From Acetobacter okinawensis (GTDB lineage: Bacteria; Pseudomonadota; Alphaproteobacteria; Acetobacterales; Acetobacteraceae): a DNA stretch of 64,000 nucleotides. Each line of letters starts with the position of its first letter. Position 1 is the stretch's first letter. A program made the position numbers and the translations under genes. This document shows, in pieces, positions 36,298 to 45,477 of the stretch. The stretch is from NCBI RefSeq assembly GCF_002153655.1, contig NZ_JOPJ01000008.1, positions 1 to 64,000 of the forward strand, written 5' to 3'. The notes under the pieces were generated by a model. It was not told the origin of the DNA. It did not search any database and saw nothing but the letters and a program-made list of their open reading frames with translations.

Positions 36298-36668
36298 CCA
36301 CACTCTTTTTAAAAGCTCATGGGGGATTGGAAGAGTTTGGCAAAGTGCGCGCTGTTTGAATATCCAGCCTGCCCACCCGAATGTAGTGGTCGGTGCTGAT
36401 TTTTGCGGCCATGCTTATTGGAGGGGTAAAAACAAGCAAGGCCCACCAGAGGTGAGCCTTGCCCGTTGTATCGTTTGGCAATAACACCAGTAGCCGCTCA
36501 CTACTGTTTTACTACACAAGCGTAAAAGACCATATCCGGACTATAATTTCAAGAAAAATAATTGTGAAAATACAAGATATTTTATGGTGTTTTTAATTCC
36601 GTAATTTATTTTTGCATAGCTGTCCTCTGTTATTTTAAATTACGGTGCAGCAATGCCCGTTGCAGTGC
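36298..36668. other. Convergent intergenic region with two inverted repeats
   Basis: No gene is seen. A strong hairpin at 36436-36462 (GCAAGGC with GCCTTGC, inner CACC/GGTG, three-base loop) lies downstream of the MFS gene and probably ends its transcript, though the T-run is absent. CCGTAATTT (36599-36607) and AAATTACGG (36637-36645) form a second inverted repeat just beyond the 3' end of the TonB receptor gene. The stretch 36530-36640 is AT-rich. Confidence 0.5.
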
Positions 36669-39089
36669 TCAGTAGGTAAAGTTCATTCTGGCGCCGACAA
36701 AGCGGGGGTTGCCGGGGATGACGGAGTAGAAGGTCGATTGTGTCCCCCCTGACAGCCAATAGTGGCGGTCTGCAAGGTTCTGGCCGTAAACTGTTACGGA
36801 CCAATGCTGGTCGGGTGCGGCAAAAGTCAAAAAGCTGTTGACCAGAAAATAGGCGGGAGCACGGTAGTAACCACCCATGCCAATATATTGTGGTTGTGTC
36901 TGTGCGCCGCGGTAGCTGTAATCGACATCAAATGTCATCTGGTAGTTTTTAAGGAGCTTCCATGTGTAGGTGGCAGCACCGCTGAGTGTCAGGTTGGCCA
37001 GCCCCATGGATTGGTTGTTGTAGTTTGTGTTAACGGCGGTCCACTGGTGTGTCTGGTCATACAGTGCGGTGGTGGCGGATTTGTTAACCCCCTGATACTG
37101 GCTGTAAACACCGTGCTGGTAACCAAAGTTCTGGCTGAGCGTCATCCCCCGGAACGGGCGGACAAGCGTGTTGAATTCCGCACCATAAATATAGGAGCGC
37201 GGGGCGTTAACGTAAGCGCCCTGCACACCATAAACAGGCACCACAATGCTGCCGAGCATCTGCTGGTCGCGGTAGTCATTATAAAAACCGGCTGCGTTAA
37301 ACTGCACCTTGTCGTTGAAGAAGGAGGATTTGAAGCCCCCTTCGTAGGAGAGCACCTGCTCGGGTTTGAAGGGGCGCAACTGCTCGGGTGTGCTGGTCAT
37401 GTTGGCCGAAAAACCACCCGGTTTAAAGCCACGGCGGAAGTCCACATAGGTCATGAACTGTGGCGTAATCTGGTATTCAAGCCCGACACGGCCAGAAAAC
37501 TGGTTGGCCAGCGCACCGCTGGAGCCATAGGCTATGCTTTTGGTTGCGGCCGCGCCAGAGTAGGTGGTGCCAACAAGGTTGGTCAGGCGGCGGTCGTCCG
37601 ATTCATGGCTGATGGCGCCAATCAGGCGTAAACCCTTGATCAGCCGGTAGGAAAGCTGGGCAAACTGGTTGAAGGTCTGCTGTTCCTGCCCATAAGCGGT
37701 TTTGTAAAAATACAGGCCCTTGTCGGTTGCCGCATAGCGGGTGGACATGTCGTACCAGAAGTTATCGGACGTGCGGCCACGGTTGTAATACATGCCCACC
37801 AGCCACTGAAAGCGGTCCGCCGCATTGTTGGAGGACAGCTTGATCTCTTGCGAGAAGAAGTTGGTCTGGTTGTTACGGTACATATTGCCGTAAGCGCCAA
37901 CCGTATTTGTCTGGTCGGACAGTTCGTGCTCGTCCAGCATCTCATACGCGCTGAGGGTCGTCAGCTTTGCCCACGAAAAATCTTTGGTAAACCGCACATT
38001 GGCACCCCAGGACAGGTTGTTCTCACGCGGTTTCTGGTTTTTGTCGTTCACACCTATCATGTTGGCAAACTGTGGGCTGAGCCCCCAGTTGGTCTGCATG
38101 ATGTCCGTGTTGGGGCTAATGCCGTAGCTGTTGGTCATGATCGCACCTGCTGGGGCATCGGACTGGTCGGTTGTCCAGTGGCCGCCAAAGTCCAGGCGTG
38201 TTGTGTCATCAAGCTGCCAGCGGAGTTTGCCGCGCAATGCGCCAATATCGGCATTGCCAAAGCCCTGACCCTGACTGTTGTGCTGGAAGCCGCCCCCGGT
38301 CAGGGATTGCCCGGCAATACGGTAGGAGAGGGATTTGCCAATCGGGCCGGACAGGTAACCTTCCACCCGGTTGCGGCCATAGCTGGCAATATCTTCGGTA
38401 AGACCGGCATGGAAGGTGCGCGTGGGGTCAGCGGTGTGGAAGTTGATCTCGCCCCCCGTGGTGGTCTGCCCATGTGTAAAGCCGGACTGGCCGGGGTTTA
38501 CGGTCACCGTGTCCATGTCAAACATGATCCCCGATGTCATGACACTCACAGGCAGGGCCACGTCATCCAGATACGGCATGACCGAAGGTACGTTGTTTTG
38601 CGTCAGGTCGGCCATGCCCACGCCACGGAGGGAAAAGTTGAGCCCCGCCGAGCCGTTGGAGGGCTGAATGGTCAGGTTGGGGGCAACCCGGATCAGGTCG
38701 GTCATCTGCCGCACGTTGCGCTCGCGCAGTTCCTGCGCGGTTATGCGCGTAGCAGAATCCGGCACATGCTGCTGGTTGCGGAACGGGTCGCGCCTTGTGT
38801 GAACATCCACATTCTCACCATCCTTGGCGGAGAGCGAGCCCGTGCCGTGTTTGCGTGCGGCCCTGTGCTGTGTGGTGGCAGCCGCTTTGGCGTGCCCCGC
38901 ATGGGCCTGTGCGCCCGGTGCGCTCTGGGTTGCGGCGGCACTCTCCCCCACCCAGGACGTGGCCAGAGCCAGCGTGGAACACGACAGAAGCACTTTAAGC
39001 GGTACGGGGCGACGTGCAGGGCGCATAACTGTTGTCATCCGCGAGAAAAGTGGGAACGATTTGGACGAGAACTGAAAAAAACGGGACAT
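36669..39089 (-). CDS. TonB-dependent outer-membrane receptor
   Basis: 806 aa. A long N-terminal signal region (hydrophobic core LKVLLSCSTLALATSWVG about 32-48) is followed by a His/Ala-rich linker, a plug domain (about 105-230; TDLIRVAPNLTIQPSNG, FSLRGVGM) and a 22-strand barrel ending in the expected aromatic residue (MNFTY). It imports a scarce ligand across the outer membrane using TonB energy. Its start directly follows the dctA stop (TGAATG), so it is coupled to a dicarboxylate-type symporter. The ligand could therefore be an organic acid or its metal complex (inference). Confidence 0.93.
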   Translation of the reverse strand: MSRFFQFSSKSFPLFSRMTTVMRPARRPVPLKVLLSCSTLALATSWVGESAAATQSAPGAQAHAGHAKAAATTQHRAARKHGTGSLSAKDGENVDVHTRRDPFRNQQHVPDSATRITAQELRERNVRQMTDLIRVAPNLTIQPSNGSAGLNFSLRGVGMADLTQNNVPSVMPYLDDVALPVSVMTSGIMFDMDTVTVNPGQSGFTHGQTTTGGEINFHTADPTRTFHAGLTEDIASYGRNRVEGYLSGPIGKSLSYRIAGQSLTGGGFQHNSQGQGFGNADIGALRGKLRWQLDDTTRLDFGGHWTTDQSDAPAGAIMTNSYGISPNTDIMQTNWGLSPQFANMIGVNDKNQKPRENNLSWGANVRFTKDFSWAKLTTLSAYEMLDEHELSDQTNTVGAYGNMYRNNQTNFFSQEIKLSSNNAADRFQWLVGMYYNRGRTSDNFWYDMSTRYAATDKGLYFYKTAYGQEQQTFNQFAQLSYRLIKGLRLIGAISHESDDRRLTNLVGTTYSGAAATKSIAYGSSGALANQFSGRVGLEYQITPQFMTYVDFRRGFKPGGFSANMTSTPEQLRPFKPEQVLSYEGGFKSSFFNDKVQFNAAGFYNDYRDQQMLGSIVVPVYGVQGAYVNAPRSYIYGAEFNTLVRPFRGMTLSQNFGYQHGVYSQYQGVNKSATTALYDQTHQWTAVNTNYNNQSMGLANLTLSGAATYTWKLLKNYQMTFDVDYSYRGAQTQPQYIGMGGYYRAPAYFLVNSFLTFAAPDQHWSVTVYGQNLADRHYWLSGGTQSTFYSVIPGNPRFVGARMNFTY

Positions 39090-40409
39090 TCATTCACCCT
39101 CAGGGCTACCATGTTGAGCGATTTTTAAAACATGCTTGAGGTCTGCGGAGGTATCCGGAGAAGTGCTGCGATGGGATAGGATGGCCTGAACCGTGAGGTC
39201 ATCAATGTCGTTTTCCCATCTGGCGACAACACATGCGGCAACACAGTTGCCTGCAATATTGCCAAACGCTCGGGCGATACCGACAAACCAGTCGACCGAA
39301 ACCAGAAGAATAAGCCCAACACCGGGGATTTGCGGCACCATGGACAGTGTTGCGCTCAGAATAACAATGGCCATGCCCGGCACACCGTGGGCGCCCTTGG
39401 CCGTGAGCAGTGCGGTAATAATAACCGGCAGAAGCTGCCCCCAGCTGAGGGTGACATGGGCAACCTGTGTTAAAAACAGGATGGACAGACCAAGGTAGAG
39501 GGAGAGGGCATCAAGGTTAAAGGAATAACCGGCAGGAATAACAATACCGACTGTTCTGGACCCCAGCCCCATACGGATCAGTTTGCTCATGACTGACGGC
39601 AGCACCGCATCGGAGGATGTGGTGGCCAGCACAATCAGCATTTCCTCGCGCAGGTAACGCAGGAGAGAAAAAATGCTGATTTTGCCAAAAACTTTGAGCG
39701 TTATGCCAAGAATAACAAACACAAAAAACAGAACGGACAAAAAGTACAAGGCAAGGAACGCCAGCAGCGGCATCACCGAATACAGGCCGTAATGCGCAAT
39801 GGTGTAGCTGACCGCCCCAAACACGCCCACAGGGGCAAGGCGGATGATAAACCCCATGATCTGGAAAAAAAGACTGCCCAGTGCGTCAATCAGGCGCGCA
39901 ACCGGCTCAGCAGGCTTGCCCACCACCAGCATGGCGCAGCCAAAAATAATGGCGAACACCACAACCTGAATAATATCGTTGCGGCTGAAGGCATCGACCG
40001 GGTTAAGGGGCACCAGATGCAGGAAAAACTCCCCCACGCTACCCGCCCCATGCGTTGCGGGGTGTGGTGTGCCTGCCTGCTGGGCGGGTAGGGTAAAGCC
40101 TGCACCGGGCTGGAACACAAAAGCCACCAGCAGGCCAAAGCCAAGGGCAATGGATGTCATGGCCTCAAAATAGGTCAGGGCCTTTACGCCAAGCCGCCCG
40201 ACCGTGCCAAGGCTCTCGGCCCCGACAATGCCCTGCACCAGCACGCAGAAAATCAGCGGGGCCGCGATCATGGAGATCAGCTTGAGGAACAGGTCGCTCA
40301 GAACGCGGCAATCCTGTGCAAACTCGGGAAAAACAATGCCACACACGCCGCCCATAAGGGTCATCAGGACGATCTGCACGAACAAAAAGCGGCCGCTCAG
40401 GAGCTTCAT
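39090..40409 (-). CDS. Dicarboxylate/amino acid:cation symporter (DAACS, DctA/GltP-like)
   Basis: 439 aa with the DAACS fold: eight membrane helices and two re-entrant hairpins. Motifs include the Ser-rich HP1 (TTSSDAVLPSVMSKL) and the helix-7 NLDALSLYLGL region. It takes up C4-dicarboxylates or acidic amino acids with Na+ or H+ across the inner membrane. It is the first gene of an operon with the TonB receptor. Two GntR-type palindromes lie 70-125 bases upstream of its start. Confidence 0.92.
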   Translation of the reverse strand: MKLLSGRFLFVQIVLMTLMGGVCGIVFPEFAQDCRVLSDLFLKLISMIAAPLIFCVLVQGIVGAESLGTVGRLGVKALTYFEAMTSIALGFGLLVAFVFQPGAGFTLPAQQAGTPHPATHGAGSVGEFFLHLVPLNPVDAFSRNDIIQVVVFAIIFGCAMLVVGKPAEPVARLIDALGSLFFQIMGFIIRLAPVGVFGAVSYTIAHYGLYSVMPLLAFLALYFLSVLFFVFVILGITLKVFGKISIFSLLRYLREEMLIVLATTSSDAVLPSVMSKLIRMGLGSRTVGIVIPAGYSFNLDALSLYLGLSILFLTQVAHVTLSWGQLLPVIITALLTAKGAHGVPGMAIVILSATLSMVPQIPGVGLILLVSVDWFVGIARAFGNIAGNCVAACVVARWENDIDDLTVQAILSHRSTSPDTSADLKHVLKIAQHGSPEGE

Positions 40410-40895
40410 GAGTGTGGTTGTCCCTTAATAATAACGCTTTGGCGGGCGGGGTATGGGCCGGATTGGCAGGTGGTTTTTGTTGTATGCAAGCTGATCTGAT
40501 ATCGATACGTATACGGAATCATATCTTGCATACAAGGAAAAAATAATCCGATACCGGAATGGTCTGGGCCGGGATATGCTTTTTACCACAGCCGGGCCAG
40601 AGGACGGTTTTGAGTAAAGGCTTGATATAAATTGAGATTCCGATTTTATATCGAATAGGAAATGAACAAGAAAGCCAGATTTAAGGGGGCGTTGCTTTAT
40701 ATTAAAGATATTTCATCTCAGGCAGGTGGCGGGACCGTGTTGACATGTCCGCCTCTGGCTTCTTTTGTGTTTATGCGCACAGGGTAACAGGCAGGTCCGC
40801 AGCGGTGAGAGGAGCCGGAGGCAACGCCACCAGACTGCACACAAAACCCTGCCGCACCCGGACCCAGCCACCCAGGCCGATGATTGAGAAAGTTG
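40410..40895. promoter_or_regulatory. Divergent control region between the dctA-like gene and the GntR gene
   Basis: About 486 bases without a convincing gene. It contains the paired operator-like sites at 40480-40490 and 40525-40536 and an AT-rich tract around 40615-40720 that may hold the GntR gene promoter. Confidence 0.5.
40480..40536. promoter_or_regulatory. Pair of GntR-type palindromic operators
   Basis: TTGTATGCAAG (40480-40490) and CTTGCATACAAG (40525-40536) are exact inverted copies of an 11-bp unit, and each is itself nearly palindromic. They resemble FadR/VanR-subfamily sites (TTGTATACAA type). Between them is GATACGTATACGGAATC. They lie upstream of the dicarboxylate symporter start, consistent with repression by the adjacent GntR protein. 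Confidence 0.6.
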
Positions 40896-41630
40896 ATGGC
40901 GGAAACAAAAAAGCAAGATCACGGAGCCGGTGTGTCCCGCGCGTTGGATGATGACATTCATCATCAGGGGCTCATAGAAGACCGCATTATTTTTGCGGCC
41001 CTTTCGGGCTATATCGCACCGGGTGAGCGTCTGGGCGAAAAGGAAATGTCGGAAATCTTCAACGTGTCCCGCACCTTGGTGCGGGAGGCCATGATCCGTC
41101 TGCAGGCCCGTGGTATTGTGGAGGTGCTGCCCCGCCGGGGGTGGTTTGTTATTGAGCCAACGGTGGAAGAGGCCCGCCAGACCATAAACGCCCGCCGCGC
41201 GCTGGAGGTGGGCATGCTGGTCACGCTGGACAGGGTCTCCCCCGAGCAGATCGCAACCCTGCGCAAGCACGTCATGGCCGAGCGCGAGGCGCTGGAGCAG
41301 AATGACCGCGCCCGGCGGAGTTATCTTCTGGGCCATTTTCATGTCTGTCTGGCCGAGACAATTGGCAACGCTGTTTTGGGCTCTCTGTTACAGGACCTGA
41401 CAACACGCACGGTGCTGATTGCCGCCCTGTATCAATCGTCCCACGATGCGCATGAATCGTGCCATGAGCATGCTGATATTATAGACGCGCTGGAGAACGG
41501 AAACCCGGACGAGGCAGCCCGCCTGATGGACGTGCATTTGCGCCACGTTGAAAAAGCCCTGAACTACAGGGACATTACCGACCGCGTAAAAAACCTGCGT
41601 TCGGCCTTGCAGAACGGGCCAAAACAGTAA
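40896..41630 (+). CDS. GntR-family regulator with FCD domain
   Basis: 244 aa from ATG 40896, with GAGAAAG at a good Shine-Dalgarno distance. A winged HTH (about 30-95; GERLGEKEMSEIFNVSRTLV) is followed by an all-helical FCD ligand-binding domain with His residues near LGHFHVCL and HEHADIIDAL that usually bind metal. FCD regulators commonly sense carboxylic acids. It is divergent from the symporter-receptor operon and probably regulates it. It converges on the yegD-like gene with 9 bases between stops. Confidence 0.92.
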   Translation: MAETKKQDHGAGVSRALDDDIHHQGLIEDRIIFAALSGYIAPGERLGEKEMSEIFNVSRTLVREAMIRLQARGIVEVLPRRGWFVIEPTVEEARQTINARRALEVGMLVTLDRVSPEQIATLRKHVMAEREALEQNDRARRSYLLGHFHVCLAETIGNAVLGSLLQDLTTRTVLIAALYQSSHDAHESCHEHADIIDALENGNPDEAARLMDVHLRHVEKALNYRDITDRVKNLRSALQNGPKQ

Positions 41631-41639
41631 CCCACGGGC

Positions 41640-42917
41640 CTATGCGCCCGCCAGAGCCAGCCCTTCGGCTACGGAGACAAACTCCCCGCCCAGTTCCACC
41701 CTGTCTTCCCCAAAGCGGGAGGTAAACAGTGCGCGCACCGCAGGCACAAAGGATGTGCCGCCGGTCAGGAACACGCGGTCAATCTGCTCGGGGGCTAGTT
41801 CCGCCTCGCTCAGGGCTGCATCAATGCCTGCGCCAAGGCGGGCAATGTCGGGGGCGATCCAGCGTTCAAAATCCGCACGGTGGAGTGTGGTGTCAATCTC
41901 CAGCCCGGGCTGGGAGAAGTGCAGCCGCGCCGTGGGGCTGGAGGACAGCGCGCGCTTGGTGGCCGATACGGCGTTGTAGAGTTCCTGCCCACGCTGCTCA
42001 CGCACAAGCTCTATCAGGTTTTTCAGCTTGTCCGGTTCGGATGCGGTGCGGGCCACATCGGCTATCTCGTTCAGGATACGCGGCGTGCGCATGAGCGAGA
42101 GCCGGTGCCAGCGGCCCAGCGCGTGGTACCATTCAATCGGCACGGGCAGGGGTTCCCCGCCCATAATGCGGAATGTGCTCTCCCGCCCCAGAAAAGGGGC
42201 GACAACATTGTCAATAATCCGAAAATCAAACTGGTCTCCCGCCAGCCCCACGCCTGCATGGCCAAGGGGGCGGGTGGCGTTGTGGCTGCTCGGGTCAAAC
42301 CGCACGACCGAAAAATCGCTGGTGCCGCCGCCAAAGTCCCCCACAAGCACGGTGGCCGGGTGGTTCAGCCGCTGCATAAAGCGCCAGCCTGCGGCCTCTG
42401 GCTCCATCATGACATGGACATGCGCAAAGCCCGCCTGTGCAAAGGCTGCGCGCAGGCGTTCCTCGCCCAGCGCATCGTCCGCATTGTCGCCTACAAAATG
42501 GACTGGCCGGCCCACAGTGACATGGCATTGCGCGGGGGAGAGGCCGCCAAGGGCCATCAATTCCTGCAAAAAGGTGGCAATCAGGCTTTCCAGCGTCAGG
42601 CGCTGGCCGAACACCTGCGTCTCGCGGAAGCTGGCCTGCGCCAGATAGGACTTCATGGACATGATCAGCCGTGTTTCGGCCGGGTCGTCCAGATGGGCTT
42701 CTATGGCATGTGCGCCTACCGCACGGTGCGACACGCGCCGCCCCCCGTCCATCTCCTGCCATAGGGCGAGCAGCGTGCGGCATGTCTCGTTCGTGGTCGC
42801 GTCCGGGGTGGGGAAGTGGAGGGTCTGGATCGTACGATCCGGGCGCGCAATGACAATGACACTGTTGGTCGTGCCAAAATCAATACCAATACGGGTAGGG
42901 GCGGATAAGGAAGTCAT
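41640..42917 (-). CDS. Hsp70-family protein, YegD-like
   Basis: 425 aa from ATG 42917. The actin-like ATPase motifs are present: phosphate 1 (GIDFGTTNSVIVIA), phosphate 2 (VGDFGGGTSDFSVV) and adenosine (VFLTGGTSFVPAV). There is no substrate-binding domain, as in E. coli YegD. It lies 56 bases downstream of the YeeE/YedE pair, so it may be the last gene of the nanocompartment operon. A link to Fe-S or cysteine desulfurase function is only a guess. An upstream extension of the frame reads into the YedE gene and is unlikely. Confidence 0.9.
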   Translation of the reverse strand: MTSLSAPTRIGIDFGTTNSVIVIARPDRTIQTLHFPTPDATTNETCRTLLALWQEMDGGRRVSHRAVGAHAIEAHLDDPAETRLIMSMKSYLAQASFRETQVFGQRLTLESLIATFLQELMALGGLSPAQCHVTVGRPVHFVGDNADDALGEERLRAAFAQAGFAHVHVMMEPEAAGWRFMQRLNHPATVLVGDFGGGTSDFSVVRFDPSSHNATRPLGHAGVGLAGDQFDFRIIDNVVAPFLGRESTFRIMGGEPLPVPIEWYHALGRWHRLSLMRTPRILNEIADVARTASEPDKLKNLIELVREQRGQELYNAVSATKRALSSSPTARLHFSQPGLEIDTTLHRADFERWIAPDIARLGAGIDAALSEAELAPEQIDRVFLTGGTSFVPAVRALFTSRFGEDRVELGGEFVSVAEGLALAGA

Positions 42918-42973
42918 GACAAATGGAAAATACGGCGGGTGCGCCGTGCTGTCCATGCCCTGTGCGCCATATA

Positions 42974-43399
42974 TCAGGTGGTGCGGGTTATCTTCTGGCT
43001 TACCCAGCGCCCACCCAGCCAGCCAAGGGCTATGCAGGTGATGAGCACCACGGCTTTTACGCCATCCAGCCCAAGCAGCACCAGTGCGGGGCCGGGGCAG
43101 ACGCCGCTCAGCCCCCAGCCCGCACCAAACAGGACGGAGCCTGCAACCAGCCGCCCATCGGGGGGCCAGCGGCGGGGCCAGTGCAGCACCTGCCCGGCCA
43201 CAGTGTGCCCCCTGCGCCGCAACAGCCAGAAGCCGGGCAGGGTCATGGCCACCGCCCCACCCAGAACCCCGGCCAGAATGGGGTTCCAATGCCCCGATAT
43301 GTCCAGAAAGCCCAGAACATTAGCCGGGTCAGCCATACCGGACAGCCACAGCCCACCACCAAAAAGCAGCCCGCATGCAAACGCGATCAGGATTGTCAT
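42974..43399 (-). CDS. YeeE/YedE (DUF6691-type) sulfur transport subunit
   Basis: 141 aa, four hydrophobic helices. It starts at ATG 43399, overlapping the stop of the preceding YeeE gene (ATGA). It has the GMADPANVLGFLD motif early and GAGWGLSGVCPGPALV with a conserved Cys in the second half. This half-size family pairs with a YeeE partner to form a thiosulfate/sulfur-compound channel (family knowledge). Position after a cysteine desulfurase supports a sulfur role. Confidence 0.88.
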   Translation of the reverse strand: MTILIAFACGLLFGGGLWLSGMADPANVLGFLDISGHWNPILAGVLGGAVAMTLPGFWLLRRRGHTVAGQVLHWPRRWPPDGRLVAGSVLFGAGWGLSGVCPGPALVLLGLDGVKAVVLITCIALGWLGGRWVSQKITRTT

Positions 43400-43815
43400 A
43401 CCCCCCACCCCCACAGGCGGGAGAGCAGGACCGTGCCCACCGCAACACTCATAAAAATGGCAACAGCAATCAAGGAGCGGCCAGACCTGTTGCCCAGCCC
43501 GCAAACGCCATGCCCGCTGGTGCAGCCATTGGCCAGTGCTGTGCCAGCGCCAATCAGCAGCCCCGACGCCACAAGGCGGCCCCAGCCGGTCTGGGCAAAC
43601 AGGGGCGGCACCTCTGCCCCCAGCAGGCGGGCAAGGCCGCCGGTTGCCACCAGCCCTGCCAGCACACCCCACCGCCACCGTTGGGCAGGGTGGCGCAGGG
43701 CATTGCCCAGAATACCACTTACGCCCAGAATATGGCCTTCAAGCGCCATAAGGGCAACGGCGGCTGTGCCAATCAGCACGCCGCCGCCCAGTGCTGCCAG
43801 CCATGCCGCACTCAT
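43396..43815 (-). CDS. YeeE/YedE family sulfur transport subunit
   Basis: 139 aa, four hydrophobic helices, with the hallmark NGCTSGHGVCGLGNRSGRS, whose Cys residues relay sulfur in YeeE transporters. The gene starts three bases after the cysteine desulfurase stop and overlaps its partner by four bases. The two half-proteins together equal one full-length YeeE. Confidence 0.9.
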   Translation of the reverse strand: MSAAWLAALGGGVLIGTAAVALMALEGHILGVSGILGNALRHPAQRWRWGVLAGLVATGGLARLLGAEVPPLFAQTGWGRLVASGLLIGAGTALANGCTSGHGVCGLGNRSGRSLIAVAIFMSVAVGTVLLSRLWGWGV

Positions 43816-43818
43816 ACC

Positions 43819-45477
43819 CTAGCGCACCAGCCGCCCAAGGGCTGCCACCAGTGCATCCACATCGTCAAAGCTGTTATACAGGCCAAAGGATGCCCGTACC
43901 GTGGCCTCCACGCCAAACCGGCGCAGGGCTGGCTGGGCGCAGTGGTGGCCCGAGCGCGCGGCAATACCGTGCCGGTCAAGGTGTTTGGCAACATCGCTTA
44001 CGCTGTATCCGTCCACAATAAAGGAGAGCACGCTGGCCTTGGCCTGTGCGGTTCCAATAATACGCACTCCCGGTAGCCGGGTAAACAGCTCTGTTGCGTA
44101 GTCCAGCAGCGCATGTTCGTGCGCGGCAATGGCAGGCAGACCAATGCTCTGGAGGTAATCCACCGCAGCCCCCAGCCCTACGGCGCCAGCAATATCTGGC
44201 GTGCCAGCCTCAAACTTTTCTGGCAGGCCCTGGAACTCGGTATGTGCAAATGTGACATCGCGGATCATATGCCCACCGCCCTGCCACGGCGGCATGGCCT
44301 CCAGCAGGTGGCGTTTGCCATACAGGATGCCAATACCCGTTGGCCCGTAGATTTTGTGGCCCGAAAGAACCAGAAAATCCGCATCCAGTGCCGCCACGTT
44401 CAGGGGCAGGTGGGGGGAGGACTGGGCGGCATCTACCAGCACCGGCACCCCTGCCGCGTGCGAGAGCGCGATAATCTGCTCTATGGGGTTAATGGTGCCC
44501 AGCGCATTGGCCACATGCGTGACCGAGACAATTTTTGTGCGGCCGGAAAGGAGAGCCGCAAAATGGTCCAGCAGCAGTTCTCCCCGGTCATTGACCGGGG
44601 CAACCTTGAGCACCGCCCCTGTCTGGCGGGCCAGCAGCTGCCACGGCACAATATTGGCATGGTGCTCTATGGTGGTGATCAGAATTTCATCACCCGCGCC
44701 AATGTTGGCGCGGCCATAGCTTTGGGCCACAAGGTTTATGGCCTCTGTTGTGCCACGGACAAACACGATCTCCGCCGCCTCGCGCGCGCCAATAAAACGC
44801 TGGAGCTTGGTGCGGGCTCCTTCAAACGCATCGGTTGCGCGGGCGGCCAGCGTGTGGGCGGCACGGTGAATGTTGGAGTTGTCCCGCTCATAAAAAGCGG
44901 AGGTGGCATCTATAACGGCGCGGGGTTTCTGCGTTGTGGCGGCATTGTCCAGCCAGATCAGCTTATGGCCGTTCACGCGCTGGTGCAGGATGGGAAAATC
45001 CGCCTGAATGCGGGCAACGTCATACCCCCCCACACCGGGCCTTGCCGGGCTGTGGGCTGCGGCCTGTGCGGCGTCCGTGGCCACGGCTGAGTGGCGCAGA
45101 AAATACGGCACCGCCTGCTCAGGCCCGGCAGTGTGCGTGGCGGAGGGCAGGCCCGGCACGGCCGTTGCTGTGGGGGTGGCAGGGAGCGTGAACGCACCGC
45201 TAAAAAAGGGGGACGTGGCAGGCTCTTCCCACAGGGGGGGCTGCTCCTGCGTGGCATGTTGGGGAACCGGGTGCGTGGACCAGACAGGTTCGTAAATGGA
45301 GGCATCCGCACCAGAGGCAAAGGGTGTGTGCGCCTGCGCCCCTACGCCCTGTGCGGGCAGGGTAGGGTGTGGGGTGGCCGAAGCCACCCTTTGCCCCAGC
45401 ACATCCCGCAACGCCTGCTCTACTGCGCGCTGGTGGGCCAGACCCTGTGGGTCTGCTACTGTGTCAGGTGTAGTCAT
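43819..45477 (-). CDS. SufS-type cysteine desulfurase with disordered N-terminal cargo extension
   Basis: 552 aa. Residues about 152-552 are a group II cysteine desulfurase: the PLP Lys in LVLSGHKIYGPTG, the active-site Cys in ARSGHHCAQPAL and the HHAN motif. It removes sulfur from L-cysteine, giving alanine and a persulfide. The first 150 residues are rich in Ala, Pro, Thr and Ser, without predicted fold, and contain aromatic islands (ASIYEPVWS, PPLWEEP, SPFFSGAF, VPYFLRH). Such an extension is the known cargo-loading domain of encapsulated desulfurases. I chose ATG 45477, which overlaps the encapsulin 3' end by 14 bases; this tight coupling supports a shell-cargo pair. Confidence 0.93.
   Translation of the reverse strand: MTTPDTVADPQGLAHQRAVEQALRDVLGQRVASATPHPTLPAQGVGAQAHTPFASGADASIYEPVWSTHPVPQHATQEQPPLWEEPATSPFFSGAFTLPATPTATAVPGLPSATHTAGPEQAVPYFLRHSAVATDAAQAAAHSPARPGVGGYDVARIQADFPILHQRVNGHKLIWLDNAATTQKPRAVIDATSAFYERDNSNIHRAAHTLAARATDAFEGARTKLQRFIGAREAAEIVFVRGTTEAINLVAQSYGRANIGAGDEILITTIEHHANIVPWQLLARQTGAVLKVAPVNDRGELLLDHFAALLSGRTKIVSVTHVANALGTINPIEQIIALSHAAGVPVLVDAAQSSPHLPLNVAALDADFLVLSGHKIYGPTGIGILYGKRHLLEAMPPWQGGGHMIRDVTFAHTEFQGLPEKFEAGTPDIAGAVGLGAAVDYLQSIGLPAIAAHEHALLDYATELFTRLPGVRIIGTAQAKASVLSFIVDGYSVSDVAKHLDRHGIAARSGHHCAQPALRRFGVEATVRASFGLYNSFDDVDALVAALGRLVR

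Noticed and set aside
37848-39128. 426-codon open frame antisense to the TonB receptor
   Set aside because: Shadow of the receptor gene; no domain is recognisable and the receptor is complete on the other strand.
41880-42764. Long + strand open frames over the YegD-like gene
   Set aside because: Antisense shadows. The Hsp70 motifs are on the minus strand.
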